DNA from: Calditrichia bacterium
GTDB lineage: Bacteria > Calditrichota > Calditrichia > RBG-13-44-9 > J075
DNA length: 64,000 nt
Reading direction: 5' to 3'
Assembly: GCA_028284445.1 (NCBI GenBank)
Contig: JANQRS010000030.1
Span: forward strand, 1-64,000
This document shows, in pieces, positions 43,824 to 52,814 of this stretch; positions within the stretch are counted from its first letter, which is position 1; each line of letters opens with the position of its first letter. Under the pieces are notes generated by a model. It searched no databases. It had not been told where the DNA came from and worked only from the letters and a program-made list of their open reading frames with translations. Both the position numbers and the translations under genes were made by a program.

Positions 43824-43866
43824 AACATCCGGGTCAGATCTGTGGGATCGGCCCGGATGTTTTCTA
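43824..43866 (+). terminator. Terminator of the three-gene module
   Basis: AACATCCGGG at 43824-43833 and CCCGGATGTT at 43852-43861 form a perfect 10-bp stem, followed by a short T-run. The loop carries GATC words that could pair inside. Bases 43641-43823 show no gene. Confidence 0.8.
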
Positions 43867-43893
43867 TTTGCGTCTGGCGGCTGATCGCCCCCC

Positions 43894-45690
43894 TTAGAGG
43901 GTGTGCTTGCGCCCTGCGTTTACTTGCTCGAGATACGTCATCAGCGGAGAAAAGTAATTCAGCATCGATTTTGCGCTTAAGTCTTCGCCAACCACTTCCC
44001 GCATCAACTTACGCCAGTCTTCGCTGGCCCCTTTTGAAAGAAAGCTTTCAAGAAACTCACCGGTCGCCTTGCTCCCGTAATAGTTGGTGGCACGAGGATC
44101 CTGCTTCAGGATTTTTGTCGCAATATGGTCATGGAGCTGGAAGAGCTGCACGTAAGAAAGTGCATAATCATAGTACTGCGCCGCATCATTGCTGATATGC
44201 GTCTTCGAGGCAGCGTCGCAATATTCTTCGCCGCGGTTGCTTGGGGGAACAATGCCCTGGTATTTTCGCTTCAGCTCCCACCACTTTTGATTGAACTGAT
44301 CCTTTGGCAATTCTTTGCTGTATAGTTCGTATTCGAATTCAGTCATTACGCCTGCGGACCAGGGAATGAAGACGATATAGTTTAGCGCTTCTTTCAATAG
44401 CACCTGGTTTTGATCAACCTTTGCGTCGGCCGGCAACAACTCGAGATGTTGTAGAAAGGGCTTTTGCATTGCCGCCAAGCCCAGTAGACTGCCAACTGCC
44501 TCATGAGTCGCACGATTTGCACCGCCACGCAACAGCGGGGGCACTTCCGGCCGCGTATAAGACATATAATAGTAGACGTGACCGAGTTCATGATGCACGG
44601 TTTCATACCATTCAGCAGTAGGAATCACGCTCATCAGGGAACGTACGTCGTTTTGCAAGTCCATATGCCAGGCGGAGGCGTGGTTATTCTTTTTGTATTC
44701 GGTTCCCGGTGGCAGCGGGTATAGGCTGGACAAATCCCAGAAACTCTGCGGCAGTTTATCAAAACCAACGCTCAGATAGAAGCGTTCTCCCTGCTCCATT
44801 ATCCACTCAGCTGATTTCGCCTTCAACACGCCATCAAGGTCGAAGCCTTCAACGGAGACCATTGCATTCCAGTCCTGGCCCCACTGATTGGGTAACCAGT
44901 GAGCAGGAAGCATATCCGGCACATCACTTACGCCATATTTCCTGGCCAATTCATAACGAGCATATGTATGGAGGTGACGATAGAGTGGACGCAATTCTTC
45001 AATTAACCGCCGATTCATGTCAACCATTTCATCGGTCGTCATCCCATAATCGGAGACCTGGTATGCGAAATAGTCATCATATCCCAAGGCTTGAACCGTT
45101 TTGTTGCGCAAGCTCTGCAGATTGGCCAAGCCACCTTTCAGTCCAATCCCCACGGCTTTGCTTGATTCCCAGGCTTTCAGACGTTCAGCGGGATCTGTCT
45201 CTTCTTTCAGTATGGTATTCAAGGTGTTCTTGTCAACATTCTTGCCATTCATGGTGAATTGAAAGCCAAACAGCTTTGAATTTTGATCGGTTTCTGCTTT
45301 GATTCGCTTCTGAACCAGATCGGAGACTGTTTCAGGATTATTGGCAGCGGCGTAAAGAACTGCCTCTAATTGGCGAACCTGAAGCGGCTCAAGCACTTCG
45401 CGGTTTTCCAACAGCGCCTGTGCTTGCTCAATGTTTTCCTTGCTGCCTGTAAAGGCTGCCAGGGCTGCGTTTGCACGGCTGGTGGCATTGGCAGTTGCCG
45501 TATCACCTTCAACAATATAAGTGTTGGCCTTCCATTCGGCCTCGCTGCTGGTTTTGGCCAATTCAAGATAGGTCTCTGTGTAGGTATCCAGAAATTGTTG
45601 TGCGCTGGCAGCAGGGCTGGAATCGTTATCCTGCGCGCCGCATCCACACAGCCAAAACGCGGAGATCAGGATTAATAAAACTGACTTCAT
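43894..45690 (-). CDS. M2-family peptidyl-dipeptidase (ACE-like) lipoprotein
   Basis: 598 residues. A lipoprotein signal ends at LCGC. The zinc peptidase core has the M2 motif TVHHELGHVYY (about residue 366). Downstream, RGGANRATHEAVGSLLGL supplies the third zinc ligand Glu, exactly as in angiotensin-converting enzyme (RRGAN...HEAIG). Peptides would be cleaved two residues from the C-terminus; the natural substrate is unknown. GAGGAG lies before the ATG. It is divergent from the next gene and convergent with the module upstream. Confidence 0.92.
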   Translation of the reverse strand: MKSVLLILISAFWLCGCGAQDNDSSPAASAQQFLDTYTETYLELAKTSSEAEWKANTYIVEGDTATANATSRANAALAAFTGSKENIEQAQALLENREVLEPLQVRQLEAVLYAAANNPETVSDLVQKRIKAETDQNSKLFGFQFTMNGKNVDKNTLNTILKEETDPAERLKAWESSKAVGIGLKGGLANLQSLRNKTVQALGYDDYFAYQVSDYGMTTDEMVDMNRRLIEELRPLYRHLHTYARYELARKYGVSDVPDMLPAHWLPNQWGQDWNAMVSVEGFDLDGVLKAKSAEWIMEQGERFYLSVGFDKLPQSFWDLSSLYPLPPGTEYKKNNHASAWHMDLQNDVRSLMSVIPTAEWYETVHHELGHVYYYMSYTRPEVPPLLRGGANRATHEAVGSLLGLAAMQKPFLQHLELLPADAKVDQNQVLLKEALNYIVFIPWSAGVMTEFEYELYSKELPKDQFNQKWWELKRKYQGIVPPSNRGEEYCDAASKTHISNDAAQYYDYALSYVQLFQLHDHIATKILKQDPRATNYYGSKATGEFLESFLSKGASEDWRKLMREVVGEDLSAKSMLNYFSPLMTYLEQVNAGRKHTL

Positions 45691-45884
45691 GGCAATTCTC
45701 CTCTTCTGACAAAATAGATAGCAATATGCGTCATCTGCATAGAATAGGAAACCAGACGCTTGATCCCTAGTTTAATAAATACAATAATTTAAGAAAACGA
45801 TTTATTTGGATTCGATGGTTCGAAACATGGCTACCGAATATTTCTCTGGCGTTGGAATCATTTCCGCTCCAACTTAAATTGAAA

Positions 45885-45920
45885 GCCCCTTGAACTGCCG
45901 TCGGCGGCAGTTCAAGGGGC
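45885..45920. repeat. Perfect 16-bp hairpin with 4-base loop
   Basis: GCCCCTTGAACTGCCG at 45885-45900 and its exact complement at 45905-45920 enclose TCGG. It lies 34 bases before the ATG of the next plus-strand gene and over 190 bases from the divergent peptidase start, so it is not an obvious terminator of either. It may shape the 5' leader of the 45954 gene. Confidence 0.8.
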
Positions 45921-45953
45921 AAACTGAAACTCTACTCGACACAGGGTCAAAAA

Positions 45954-47036
45954 ATGCGCTCAGGTTTTTCAATTGTCACAATAGTATTTGCGTTTCTCGT
46001 TGCTGCCTTCTTGCAGGTTGCGGCACAATCCACAAAAAATGACGATTTTCGCAGACGGATGAACCCGATTCCGGCAAATACTGCCGCTAAGCAAACCGCT
46101 GTTCCTGCAGCCGGCTCTAAAACATTTCAGGAAGATATTCGCTGGCAAGAGACCTTTGACTCTCCAGACATCCCGGCTGGATGGCAGATCATCAATTTTG
46201 ATGAAAGCGATCTTGATAACGGGCTTGAATCTGTTTGGCAATATCGCCAGGAAGTGCGCTTTGAAAGTGACAGCAATTTTGTGGTCATACCTCAAAGCGG
46301 TCAGAGTTTTTGGCATAGCAGCTTCCGCAATGCCAACGAATTTGGACATATCGATGAATGGATCATTTCGCCAACCCTCCCAATTACCATTGAAGATGGC
46401 GACAGCCTGTTTTTTTGGGCCGGGGCAATTGGCGGGGCATTTCCGGACTCACTATACGTATTTGCAACTGAGCCTGAAAATGTTGAGATTGATAGCCTCC
46501 CGGCCGGATGGTTCCCGCTTGGAGAATTTCGCATTGCCGGCAGCGGAACCGATAGTCTCTTTGTGGTTTGGGAGCAATATGGTGTGCCGCTGGACTCTCT
46601 CGTTGGCGACTCTGTTGTTGTGGCAATTAACTACTATATGGCTGATGGCGGCTCCGGTGGCAGTGGATCGGATAATGTCTGGGTCGACAATATAACGGTC
46701 GAGAATCGTGAACCGGCGACCTCAATTGGTGAAGAGCAGGAACCATTGGCGATCGGCGGATTTTATTTGCACAAGAATTATCCGAATCCCTTTAATCCGC
46801 TCACCAGGATAGAATATGAGCTGGGCGAAGCAACCGATCTGACACTGGAAGTATTTAATGTGCTTGGCCAGCGGGTCAAGCTTCTTGCTTCCGGGCGACA
46901 GCTTGCCGGGAGTTATAGCGTGACCTGGGATGGACAGAACAATTATGGCGTCAGCGTACCTGCCGGCGTTTACTTTTATCAACTTCGCACGGATACCGGT
47001 TTTCAGGAAACCCGCAAGATGTTGCTGATCAAATAG
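45954..47036 (+). CDS. Secreted choice-of-anchor-J-like protein with a type IX sorting domain
   Basis: 360 residues. A signal peptide (FAFLVAAFLQVAAQ) precedes a jelly-roll-like domain of the choice-of-anchor J type (WQETFDSPDIPAGWQIINFD, FGHIDEWIISPTLPI, SDNVWVDNITVE). The C-terminal sorting domain is complete: FYLHKNYPNPFNPLTRIEYE, LEVFNVLGQRVKLLASG and the final ETRKMLLIK. Such proteins are exported and surface-attached or released. hutH begins 17 bases after the stop. A strong hairpin precedes the gene. Confidence 0.85.
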   Translation: MRSGFSIVTIVFAFLVAAFLQVAAQSTKNDDFRRRMNPIPANTAAKQTAVPAAGSKTFQEDIRWQETFDSPDIPAGWQIINFDESDLDNGLESVWQYRQEVRFESDSNFVVIPQSGQSFWHSSFRNANEFGHIDEWIISPTLPITIEDGDSLFFWAGAIGGAFPDSLYVFATEPENVEIDSLPAGWFPLGEFRIAGSGTDSLFVVWEQYGVPLDSLVGDSVVVAINYYMADGGSGGSGSDNVWVDNITVENREPATSIGEEQEPLAIGGFYLHKNYPNPFNPLTRIEYELGEATDLTLEVFNVLGQRVKLLASGRQLAGSYSVTWDGQNNYGVSVPAGVYFYQLRTDTGFQETRKMLLIK

Positions 47037-47052
47037 TTGCGTGGAGACTCAC

Positions 47053-48585
47053 ATGGCGCTCGAGCTTAACAACCATCTTTCGCTGGATGAATTAATTGAC
47101 GTTGTTCGTAACCAAACCCCTGTCGCTTTAGCCGACTCAGCCCGCGAACGGGTTGCTAACTGCCGCGCATATATCGAATCCATCCTCGAAGGTGATCGAC
47201 CGGTATACGGGGTGACAACCGGTTTTGGCAAGTTCGCCAATGTGATCATTGATGCCGGAGAAGTAAAAGAGCTACAGCGGAATTTACTGTTGTCTCATGC
47301 CATTGGCGTTGGCGAGTCTTTTTCTACCGAAGTGGTTCGCGGGATGCTCTTGCTGCGAGCGCAATCGTTGGCATTCGGTAACTCCGGTGTTCGTCCGGTA
47401 CTGATTGAATACTTGCTGGCTTTTCTCAATAATAATGTGCACCCGATTGTTCCCTCTCAGGGATCCGTTGGCGCTTCCGGTGATCTGGCGCCTCTCGCCC
47501 ATATGTGTCTACCCTTGATTGGGGAAGGGGAAGTTGAATACCATGGCAAAGTTATTTCCGGCGCCGAAGCCCTGAAGGCACTCGGGTTGAAGCCGATTGT
47601 TTTGGAAGCGAAAGAAGGGCTGGCGTTGATCAATGGTACTCAAGCGATGGCCAGCATGATGGCACTGTTGGTCTGGGATACGCGCCGCCTCTTTAAATCT
47701 GCTGATATTGCTGCTGCGCTGACTATCGAAGCTCTGAAGGCGAGCCATCAACCCTTTGATCCGGCGGTTACCCGCCTGCGTCCCCACCCTGGCGCGATAC
47801 GCGTCTCGGAAAACATCGGACGCATTCTGCAAGATTCCGAAATTCAGCGCTCTCATATCAACTGCGATAAGGTCCAGGATGCCTATAGCATGCGTGCTGT
47901 TCCTCAGGTGCATGGTGCCTCAAGAGATGCACTAACACATGTTATCAGCATTGTTGAGCGGGAAATTAACAGCGTGACCGATAATCCGCTGATCATTTGG
48001 GAAGAAGACAAAATTATTTCTGCCGGAAATTTCCATGGCCAACCCCTGGCGCTTGCGGCAGATTATCTCGGAATAGCGATTGCTGAAATTGCCAATATCA
48101 GCGAACGGCGTATTGAGCAAATGTTGAATCCGGCGCTTTCCGGCCTTCCAGCCTTTCTGGCGGAACAAGGTGGACTGCATTCAGGATTGATGATCAGCCA
48201 GTACACAGCTGCCGCCCTGGTGAGTGAGAACAAAGTGCTCACGCATCCGGCATCGGTAGATTCGATACCGACCAGCGCCAATCAGGAAGATCATGTTTCG
48301 ATGGGCACGCATGCTGCACGCAAGGCTCGCTCGATTTTCGAAAATACCCTGGTGGTTATTGCCATAGAGCTGGTTTCCGGCGCTCAGGCGCTTGATTTCC
48401 AGAAACCGCTGGAGCCGGGGCAGGGGGTAGCGGCTGCTCATTGGCAGATACGTCAGCAGATTACCCATCTTGATCGCGACCGCTATTTGCGGCCGGAACT
48501 CGACAAAATACGCATGTTGATCCGCTCCGGGGAACTGGTACGAGCGGTTGAGGATGTGGTTGGGCCGCTCAACTGGCAGGCTTGA
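47053..48585 (+). CDS. hutH: Histidine ammonia-lyase
   Basis: About 510 residues. It converts histidine to urocanate and ammonia, the first step of histidine degradation. The autocatalytic MIO prosthetic group forms from Ala-Ser-Gly in GSVGASGDLAPL (about residue 142-144). Other family stretches are YGVTTGFGKFANVII, NGTQAMASMMALL, QDAYSMRAVPQVHG and SADSIPTSANQEDHVSMG-like text. The ATG at 47053 has GGAG 6 bases upstream; a GTG at 47041 is an alternative. The pathway's formimino-transferring enzyme is at 7783 in this window. hutU and hutI are not seen here. Confidence 0.95.
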   Translation: MALELNNHLSLDELIDVVRNQTPVALADSARERVANCRAYIESILEGDRPVYGVTTGFGKFANVIIDAGEVKELQRNLLLSHAIGVGESFSTEVVRGMLLLRAQSLAFGNSGVRPVLIEYLLAFLNNNVHPIVPSQGSVGASGDLAPLAHMCLPLIGEGEVEYHGKVISGAEALKALGLKPIVLEAKEGLALINGTQAMASMMALLVWDTRRLFKSADIAAALTIEALKASHQPFDPAVTRLRPHPGAIRVSENIGRILQDSEIQRSHINCDKVQDAYSMRAVPQVHGASRDALTHVISIVEREINSVTDNPLIIWEEDKIISAGNFHGQPLALAADYLGIAIAEIANISERRIEQMLNPALSGLPAFLAEQGGLHSGLMISQYTAAALVSENKVLTHPASVDSIPTSANQEDHVSMGTHAARKARSIFENTLVVIAIELVSGAQALDFQKPLEPGQGVAAAHWQIRQQITHLDRDRYLRPELDKIRMLIRSGELVRAVEDVVGPLNWQA

Positions 48586-48618
48586 TCAAAGGCGGCAACC
48601 ACTGCTTTAACAATCTTC

Positions 48619-49854
48619 CTATTCTGCCAGCAATTTTTCTACAGTGGTGGTAAAACCGGCGATATGGCGTTCGTAATATTCACCGGTTCCCGGTCCACTG
48701 AAACCGGTATGTATCTTTCGAACATTCCCTTTTTTATCCAGAAAGATTGTGGTGGGGTACGATATGACCTTGTTGAGCATCGGCAGGGTTTTGGCTGCCT
48801 TGACTTTATCGGATGAACCGGCAACCAGCAATTGATAGTCGATGTCAAATTTCTTGCCGAAGCGATCCACCTGAACCGCATCCCTGGCAAAGTCGTCATA
48901 ATGTTCATACATCAGGCAGATAATTTCCAGACCCTGCTCGCGATATTTCTTGTAAAACGGGGAGAGAAATGCCGCTTTATCGTGGCAATTGGGACACCAA
49001 CTCCCGCTCAAGACGACCAAAACCACCTTACCCTGATACATCTCGTCTTTTAAGCTAACCGGCTTTCCTTTGGAGTCCGGAAATGTAAAATCCAGACGAT
49101 CGTAGCCATCCTTTATGTAGGTTAAAGCATACGGATCACTCAAGCTGGCATCGTCATTGCGTTCCGCTGTCCAGGTCTCATGCCACTTGGTCCCGGACCA
49201 GAAATCGCCTTCCAGAACGTTGTTATTGTTGAGCTTAGCGCGAAACAGGAAGGCATGGGCGCCATCGAAGCAAGACAGATGCATCACGCTGTCGTCTACA
49301 ACGCCTTCAAGGAAACGGTAGTCGCCGGTTTCCGTAAGAAAGGTGCCGTAAACTTTCTTGCCTTGTTGTTTGAATTCCCCGATAGCCGGTGTCCGATTTC
49401 GGGAGGCGTCAAGAAAGGAAACCTGCCAACGACCGCTTACGTCAATAGCGGTTTTGCTCGTGCTTTCGGCAAAGCGCGCTTCATCAGCGAAGGTTGCTGT
49501 GAAGGGCATGACCTGCTCATTTCCACCGCTTTTCACCAGTGTTAAGGTACCATCAATTCTATCGTTTTGGAGTTTACCTTGAATCGTAGAATTAAATGCC
49601 GGCAGGCGTAATGCGAGTCCCTCCGGGCTAAAGGTCATTTCCTGAATCGGCACACGCTCTTCACCGTTGATTAATACGGCTTGACGTTGATCCCCTTCTC
49701 CTAAGAACTCGATGTGAAATGGCAACTCCCCGCCGGGAACTGTCACCGTAGCTCTCCAAAGGCCGGCGGCTGGAGTGTAATCAGCGGAGTTGTCGCAGCT
49801 ACTCCATAGCAGCATTGCCATCATAAATACCAAAAGGGTTACCGGACGAATCAT
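48619..49854 (-). CDS. TlpA-like thioredoxin-fold lipoprotein
   Basis: 411 residues. A lipoprotein signal ends at WSSC. About 230 residues of beta-rich sequence follow (LPFHIEFLGEGDQRQAVLIN, GRWQVSFLDAS). The C-terminal thioredoxin domain has the active site SGSWCPNCHDKAAF (about residue 290) and the cis-Pro region YPTTIFLDKKGNV. The C-P-N-C site is typical of TlpA/ResA-type thiol-disulfide reductases that keep periplasmic cysteines reduced. Convergent with hutH. Confidence 0.88.
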   Translation of the reverse strand: MIRPVTLLVFMMAMLLWSSCDNSADYTPAAGLWRATVTVPGGELPFHIEFLGEGDQRQAVLINGEERVPIQEMTFSPEGLALRLPAFNSTIQGKLQNDRIDGTLTLVKSGGNEQVMPFTATFADEARFAESTSKTAIDVSGRWQVSFLDASRNRTPAIGEFKQQGKKVYGTFLTETGDYRFLEGVVDDSVMHLSCFDGAHAFLFRAKLNNNNVLEGDFWSGTKWHETWTAERNDDASLSDPYALTYIKDGYDRLDFTFPDSKGKPVSLKDEMYQGKVVLVVLSGSWCPNCHDKAAFLSPFYKKYREQGLEIICLMYEHYDDFARDAVQVDRFGKKFDIDYQLLVAGSSDKVKAAKTLPMLNKVISYPTTIFLDKKGNVRKIHTGFSGPGTGEYYERHIAGFTTTVEKLLAE

Positions 49855-50065
49855 ATGAATTCCTTCTTTTACTAAGATTCGGAAATTTAGCGAAGTGTCT
49901 TCACAAAAAAAAATCTACTTTGCAGGCGGGATATCCGTATTGCGATCAGAGTAGCCTGCTTTTTTCTTCCGCGAATGCTGTATAGATTCGTACAGGAATT
50001 GCCGATAATCGACTCAGGCAGTGGAACCACTTTTGTTGATAAACGGAAAGCGATTAGAGCAAGCC

Positions 50066-51442
50066 ATGAATGTTGAAGCGGAGAATGAGTGCGCGATGTG
50101 GCGAGAATTCCCCACATCGCTTAAGCCGGTATTCCTGGTTGGTTTGCTGATCTGGTTCTTCTTTAGCAGCTTGCAAGCCAGGCAAAGTAACATTTACTAT
50201 GTCGACAAAAATCATCCCTCCAGTTCAGATAGCAATCCCGGTACACTTGCCCTGCCGTGGCTCACCATTCAAAAGGGGATTGACGAGGCCGTTGCCGGGG
50301 ATTCAGTGCTGGTTCGGGCTGGTACCTATTTCGAATCCCTGGCGATGCAGCAATCCGGCACTGCCGGTGCATATATTGTGCTGATGGCTTATCCCGGTGA
50401 GGTGCCGGTTGTTGACGGTAGCAGCAGCAGTGATGATAAGCTGGTAGATTGGACCAGCCAGCGCCCGGACTATATTGTTTTTGACGGATTTGATGTGCGC
50501 AACGGCGCCGGATGGGGGATTTGGGTCAATGGATCGAATAACGTCATCAAGAACTGCCGGGTATATGACAACGGGCGCATTGAACCCCAGGCAAGCGGAA
50601 TTCTCGTCATTTCATCCAGCAACAACATCATCCGCTCCAATGAGGTTTTTCGAAATGCCTGGAATGGGATTAATTGTGAAAGCACGACCGGCACTATTAT
50701 TCGCCATAACCACATCTTCGACAATTCGCTTCATGCGGGCATCAATATTTTCCCGATTACCAGCGGTACTCAGGATATGGAGTCCGGCAATCATATTCGC
50801 TACAACGTGATTTCCGGGAATGAGACCGGTATTTACGCCCGCTATCAGGAGGATAATGATATCATCGGGAATCTGATATACGACAATCTGGAGAATGGTA
50901 TCTTTTTTCACCAACACCCCAGTGGCCCAACTGTCTACGAGGCTCGAACGAGAGTCTACAATAACACCGTGGTGGGAAATGGACTAAACGGTCTGCGAAA
51001 TGCCAACGCAACGCACCTGGATATTCGAAATAACTGCTTTGCCTACAATTCTACCAAGAACGCCACCTATGAAATTAACATTGCTGCATCAGTATTGACC
51101 GGACATACCATTGATTATAACAGCTATTTCGGAGAAGTCGATAATGTGGTTTTTTGGGCCGGCACACAATATGGGGTGATCGGGTTTCGCAATGCCACCG
51201 GTTACGAAAGTAACGGCCTGAGTAGTGAACCACAGTTTGTCAATCGTGCTGTCGGCAACTATCGCCCCCTGGAAAGTAGTCCCCTGATCGACAATGGTCT
51301 CGACCTCTATACGGAGGGGGTAACAGTGGATTTAAATGCGCTTCCGAGACCGCAGGGAAGTGGCTTCGATATCGGCGCATACGAATTTGAAGTCGATTTG
51401 ACCGCTCCCGCAGTGCCTGTGAACGTCCGGATACGGCCGTGA
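50066..51442 (+). CDS. Exported right-handed parallel beta-helix protein (DUF1565-type)
   Basis: About 458 residues. The signal peptide (PVFLVGLLIWFFFSSLQA) is followed by the DUF1565-like opening (YYVDKNHPSSSDSNPGTLAL) and a long parallel beta-helix. Asn-rich rungs repeat (GIWVNGSNNVIKNCRVYDNG; SGILVISSSNNIIRSNEVF), as in pectate-lyase-like and NosD-type proteins. It probably binds or cleaves a polysaccharide. The start is uncertain: ATG at 50066 or 50096, or GTG at 50021; none has a strong site. 49855-50065 shows no gene. Confidence 0.8.
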   Translation: MNVEAENECAMWREFPTSLKPVFLVGLLIWFFFSSLQARQSNIYYVDKNHPSSSDSNPGTLALPWLTIQKGIDEAVAGDSVLVRAGTYFESLAMQQSGTAGAYIVLMAYPGEVPVVDGSSSSDDKLVDWTSQRPDYIVFDGFDVRNGAGWGIWVNGSNNVIKNCRVYDNGRIEPQASGILVISSSNNIIRSNEVFRNAWNGINCESTTGTIIRHNHIFDNSLHAGINIFPITSGTQDMESGNHIRYNVISGNETGIYARYQEDNDIIGNLIYDNLENGIFFHQHPSGPTVYEARTRVYNNTVVGNGLNGLRNANATHLDIRNNCFAYNSTKNATYEINIAASVLTGHTIDYNSYFGEVDNVVFWAGTQYGVIGFRNATGYESNGLSSEPQFVNRAVGNYRPLESSPLIDNGLDLYTEGVTVDLNALPRPQGSGFDIGAYEFEVDLTAPAVPVNVRIRP

Positions 51443-51452
51443 GGGGGGAGAG

Positions 51453-51488
51453 GATTGAGATTGAAGAATGAAGATTGAAGATTGAAAA
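51453..51488. repeat. Degenerate GATTGA / GAAGATT word repeat
   Basis: GATTGAGATTGAAGAATGAAG then GATTGAAGATTGAAAAG; similar text (cagtggcagtggcacttggcagt) follows near 51520 and echoes the spacer at 26775-26790. It fills the short convergent gap between two genes, together with a region of no other visible feature. Confidence 0.6.
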
Positions 51489-51596
51489 GATGGTCGGCCG
51501 TCGCAGGGTCGGAAAGAAAGTAACAGTGGCAGTGGCACTTGGCAGTAAACTTCTATTATTGCAGTTTCAGATTTGCCTAGTTGCCTATTTACCCAT

Positions 51597-52814
51597 TTAA
51601 TACCTGCGATAAAGCTGCAGATAGGCAAAAATAAACATAGCGCCACTGAGCTGGCCGGGGCGAAAGATGGTCGTTTCCAGAAAGTTCATTATCAAAACTG
51701 CCAGTACAACCCACTTCCAGAAAAATTCACGGTTTAGCCTCAATAAATTACGGCAGTACCAACAGATTGCGGCGAGGAAAAAGCCGAACCCCACCATCCC
51801 GGTTTCATTGATTATATCCAGGTATCCCATATGCGATTGTTTCGGTAACCAGACGAACTGCTGGTATATGTCCATCACGGCTGTATTTTCAACGATCCAA
51901 AATCCTGCAAAGCCACAGCCAAACCAGAAATGATTGGCTATTTCATACGAAATAGCACTCCAGAGAAATGTCCGTCCGGTAAATGTCATATCGCGTTGAG
52001 CCCCGGATGCCATGCTGTCGAGAAGGTCTGGTGCCAGGTAAATGATGGAAAGCACAACAGCAGCTACTGCCGCCAGACTGCTGAGACTAAGAAAGCGCCC
52101 AATTGCCGCAGATTTAAAAAGGCGATGATTAAACCACATTAAAGCAGCGAGTCCGGTGATTATGGTCAGCGTCAGAATGCCGGTCATGCTCTCTGCGCCG
52201 AAGAGCAGTGCCAGGGCGATAATTAGCATACCGAAGGCGATGATGCGTTCGCGTTGAGTCGAAGCAATGCGCAGGCAGTAAAACCAGATCATGGCATTGA
52301 GCAGACTAACCTGTCCCAGGTGATTCTTGTGCGAAGCGAGTCCACGCCAGGTCATAAACTTGATGTCAATGGCGCCCGGGATAAACATCACTGAAAGAAT
52401 TGATAGAATCAGGTAGACAGATAGAATCCGTTTCAGAATGCCCAACAGTTGTTTTTCAGATTGGATGTATAAAATCGTGACGTGGCATACCATCACAATC
52501 GTAACCACTTGAAATAGCCGTTTGATAGAAATGATGCTGAAATCCGACCAGGCAATTGTGATGACGCTCCAGCAAAGAAATAGCGTCAGAAATTTCTCGC
52601 GGCGGATCGTGTCCCATAGTTGCTGCCAACGCGGAAGAAGCACCAATAGCGATAGCAAAAAGATGGAGACGTAAACCAGCTGATTGATAATGTTTGATTC
52701 AGTGTAGTCAACATTCAAATTCTCCGGACGAAATGGTACTGATGTCCCGAAGAAGGAGAAAAACACGAAGAGGTTAATGGCGACAAGGGCCGTTTTGTTG
52801 TAATTGATTCTCAA
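51597..52814 (-). CDS. O-antigen ligase / polymerase family membrane protein (Wzy/WaaL)
   Basis: 405 residues with about ten transmembrane helices (for example VAINLFVFFSFFGTS, LVYVSIFLLSLLVLLP). A large periplasmic loop carries the family pattern around TGRTFLWSAISYEIANHFWF and CGFAGFWIV, plus a Pro-X-His-like WLPKQSHMGYLDIINETGMVG typical of the O-antigen ligase domain. It probably polymerises the repeat units of the cluster's polysaccharide. The start is a TTG at 52814, immediately after the upstream stop, with AGGAG at a suitable distance. Confidence 0.82.
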   Translation of the reverse strand: MRINYNKTALVAINLFVFFSFFGTSVPFRPENLNVDYTESNIINQLVYVSIFLLSLLVLLPRWQQLWDTIRREKFLTLFLCWSVITIAWSDFSIISIKRLFQVVTIVMVCHVTILYIQSEKQLLGILKRILSVYLILSILSVMFIPGAIDIKFMTWRGLASHKNHLGQVSLLNAMIWFYCLRIASTQRERIIAFGMLIIALALLFGAESMTGILTLTIITGLAALMWFNHRLFKSAAIGRFLSLSSLAAVAAVVLSIIYLAPDLLDSMASGAQRDMTFTGRTFLWSAISYEIANHFWFGCGFAGFWIVENTAVMDIYQQFVWLPKQSHMGYLDIINETGMVGFGFFLAAICWYCRNLLRLNREFFWKWVVLAVLIMNFLETTIFRPGQLSGAMFIFAYLQLYRRY

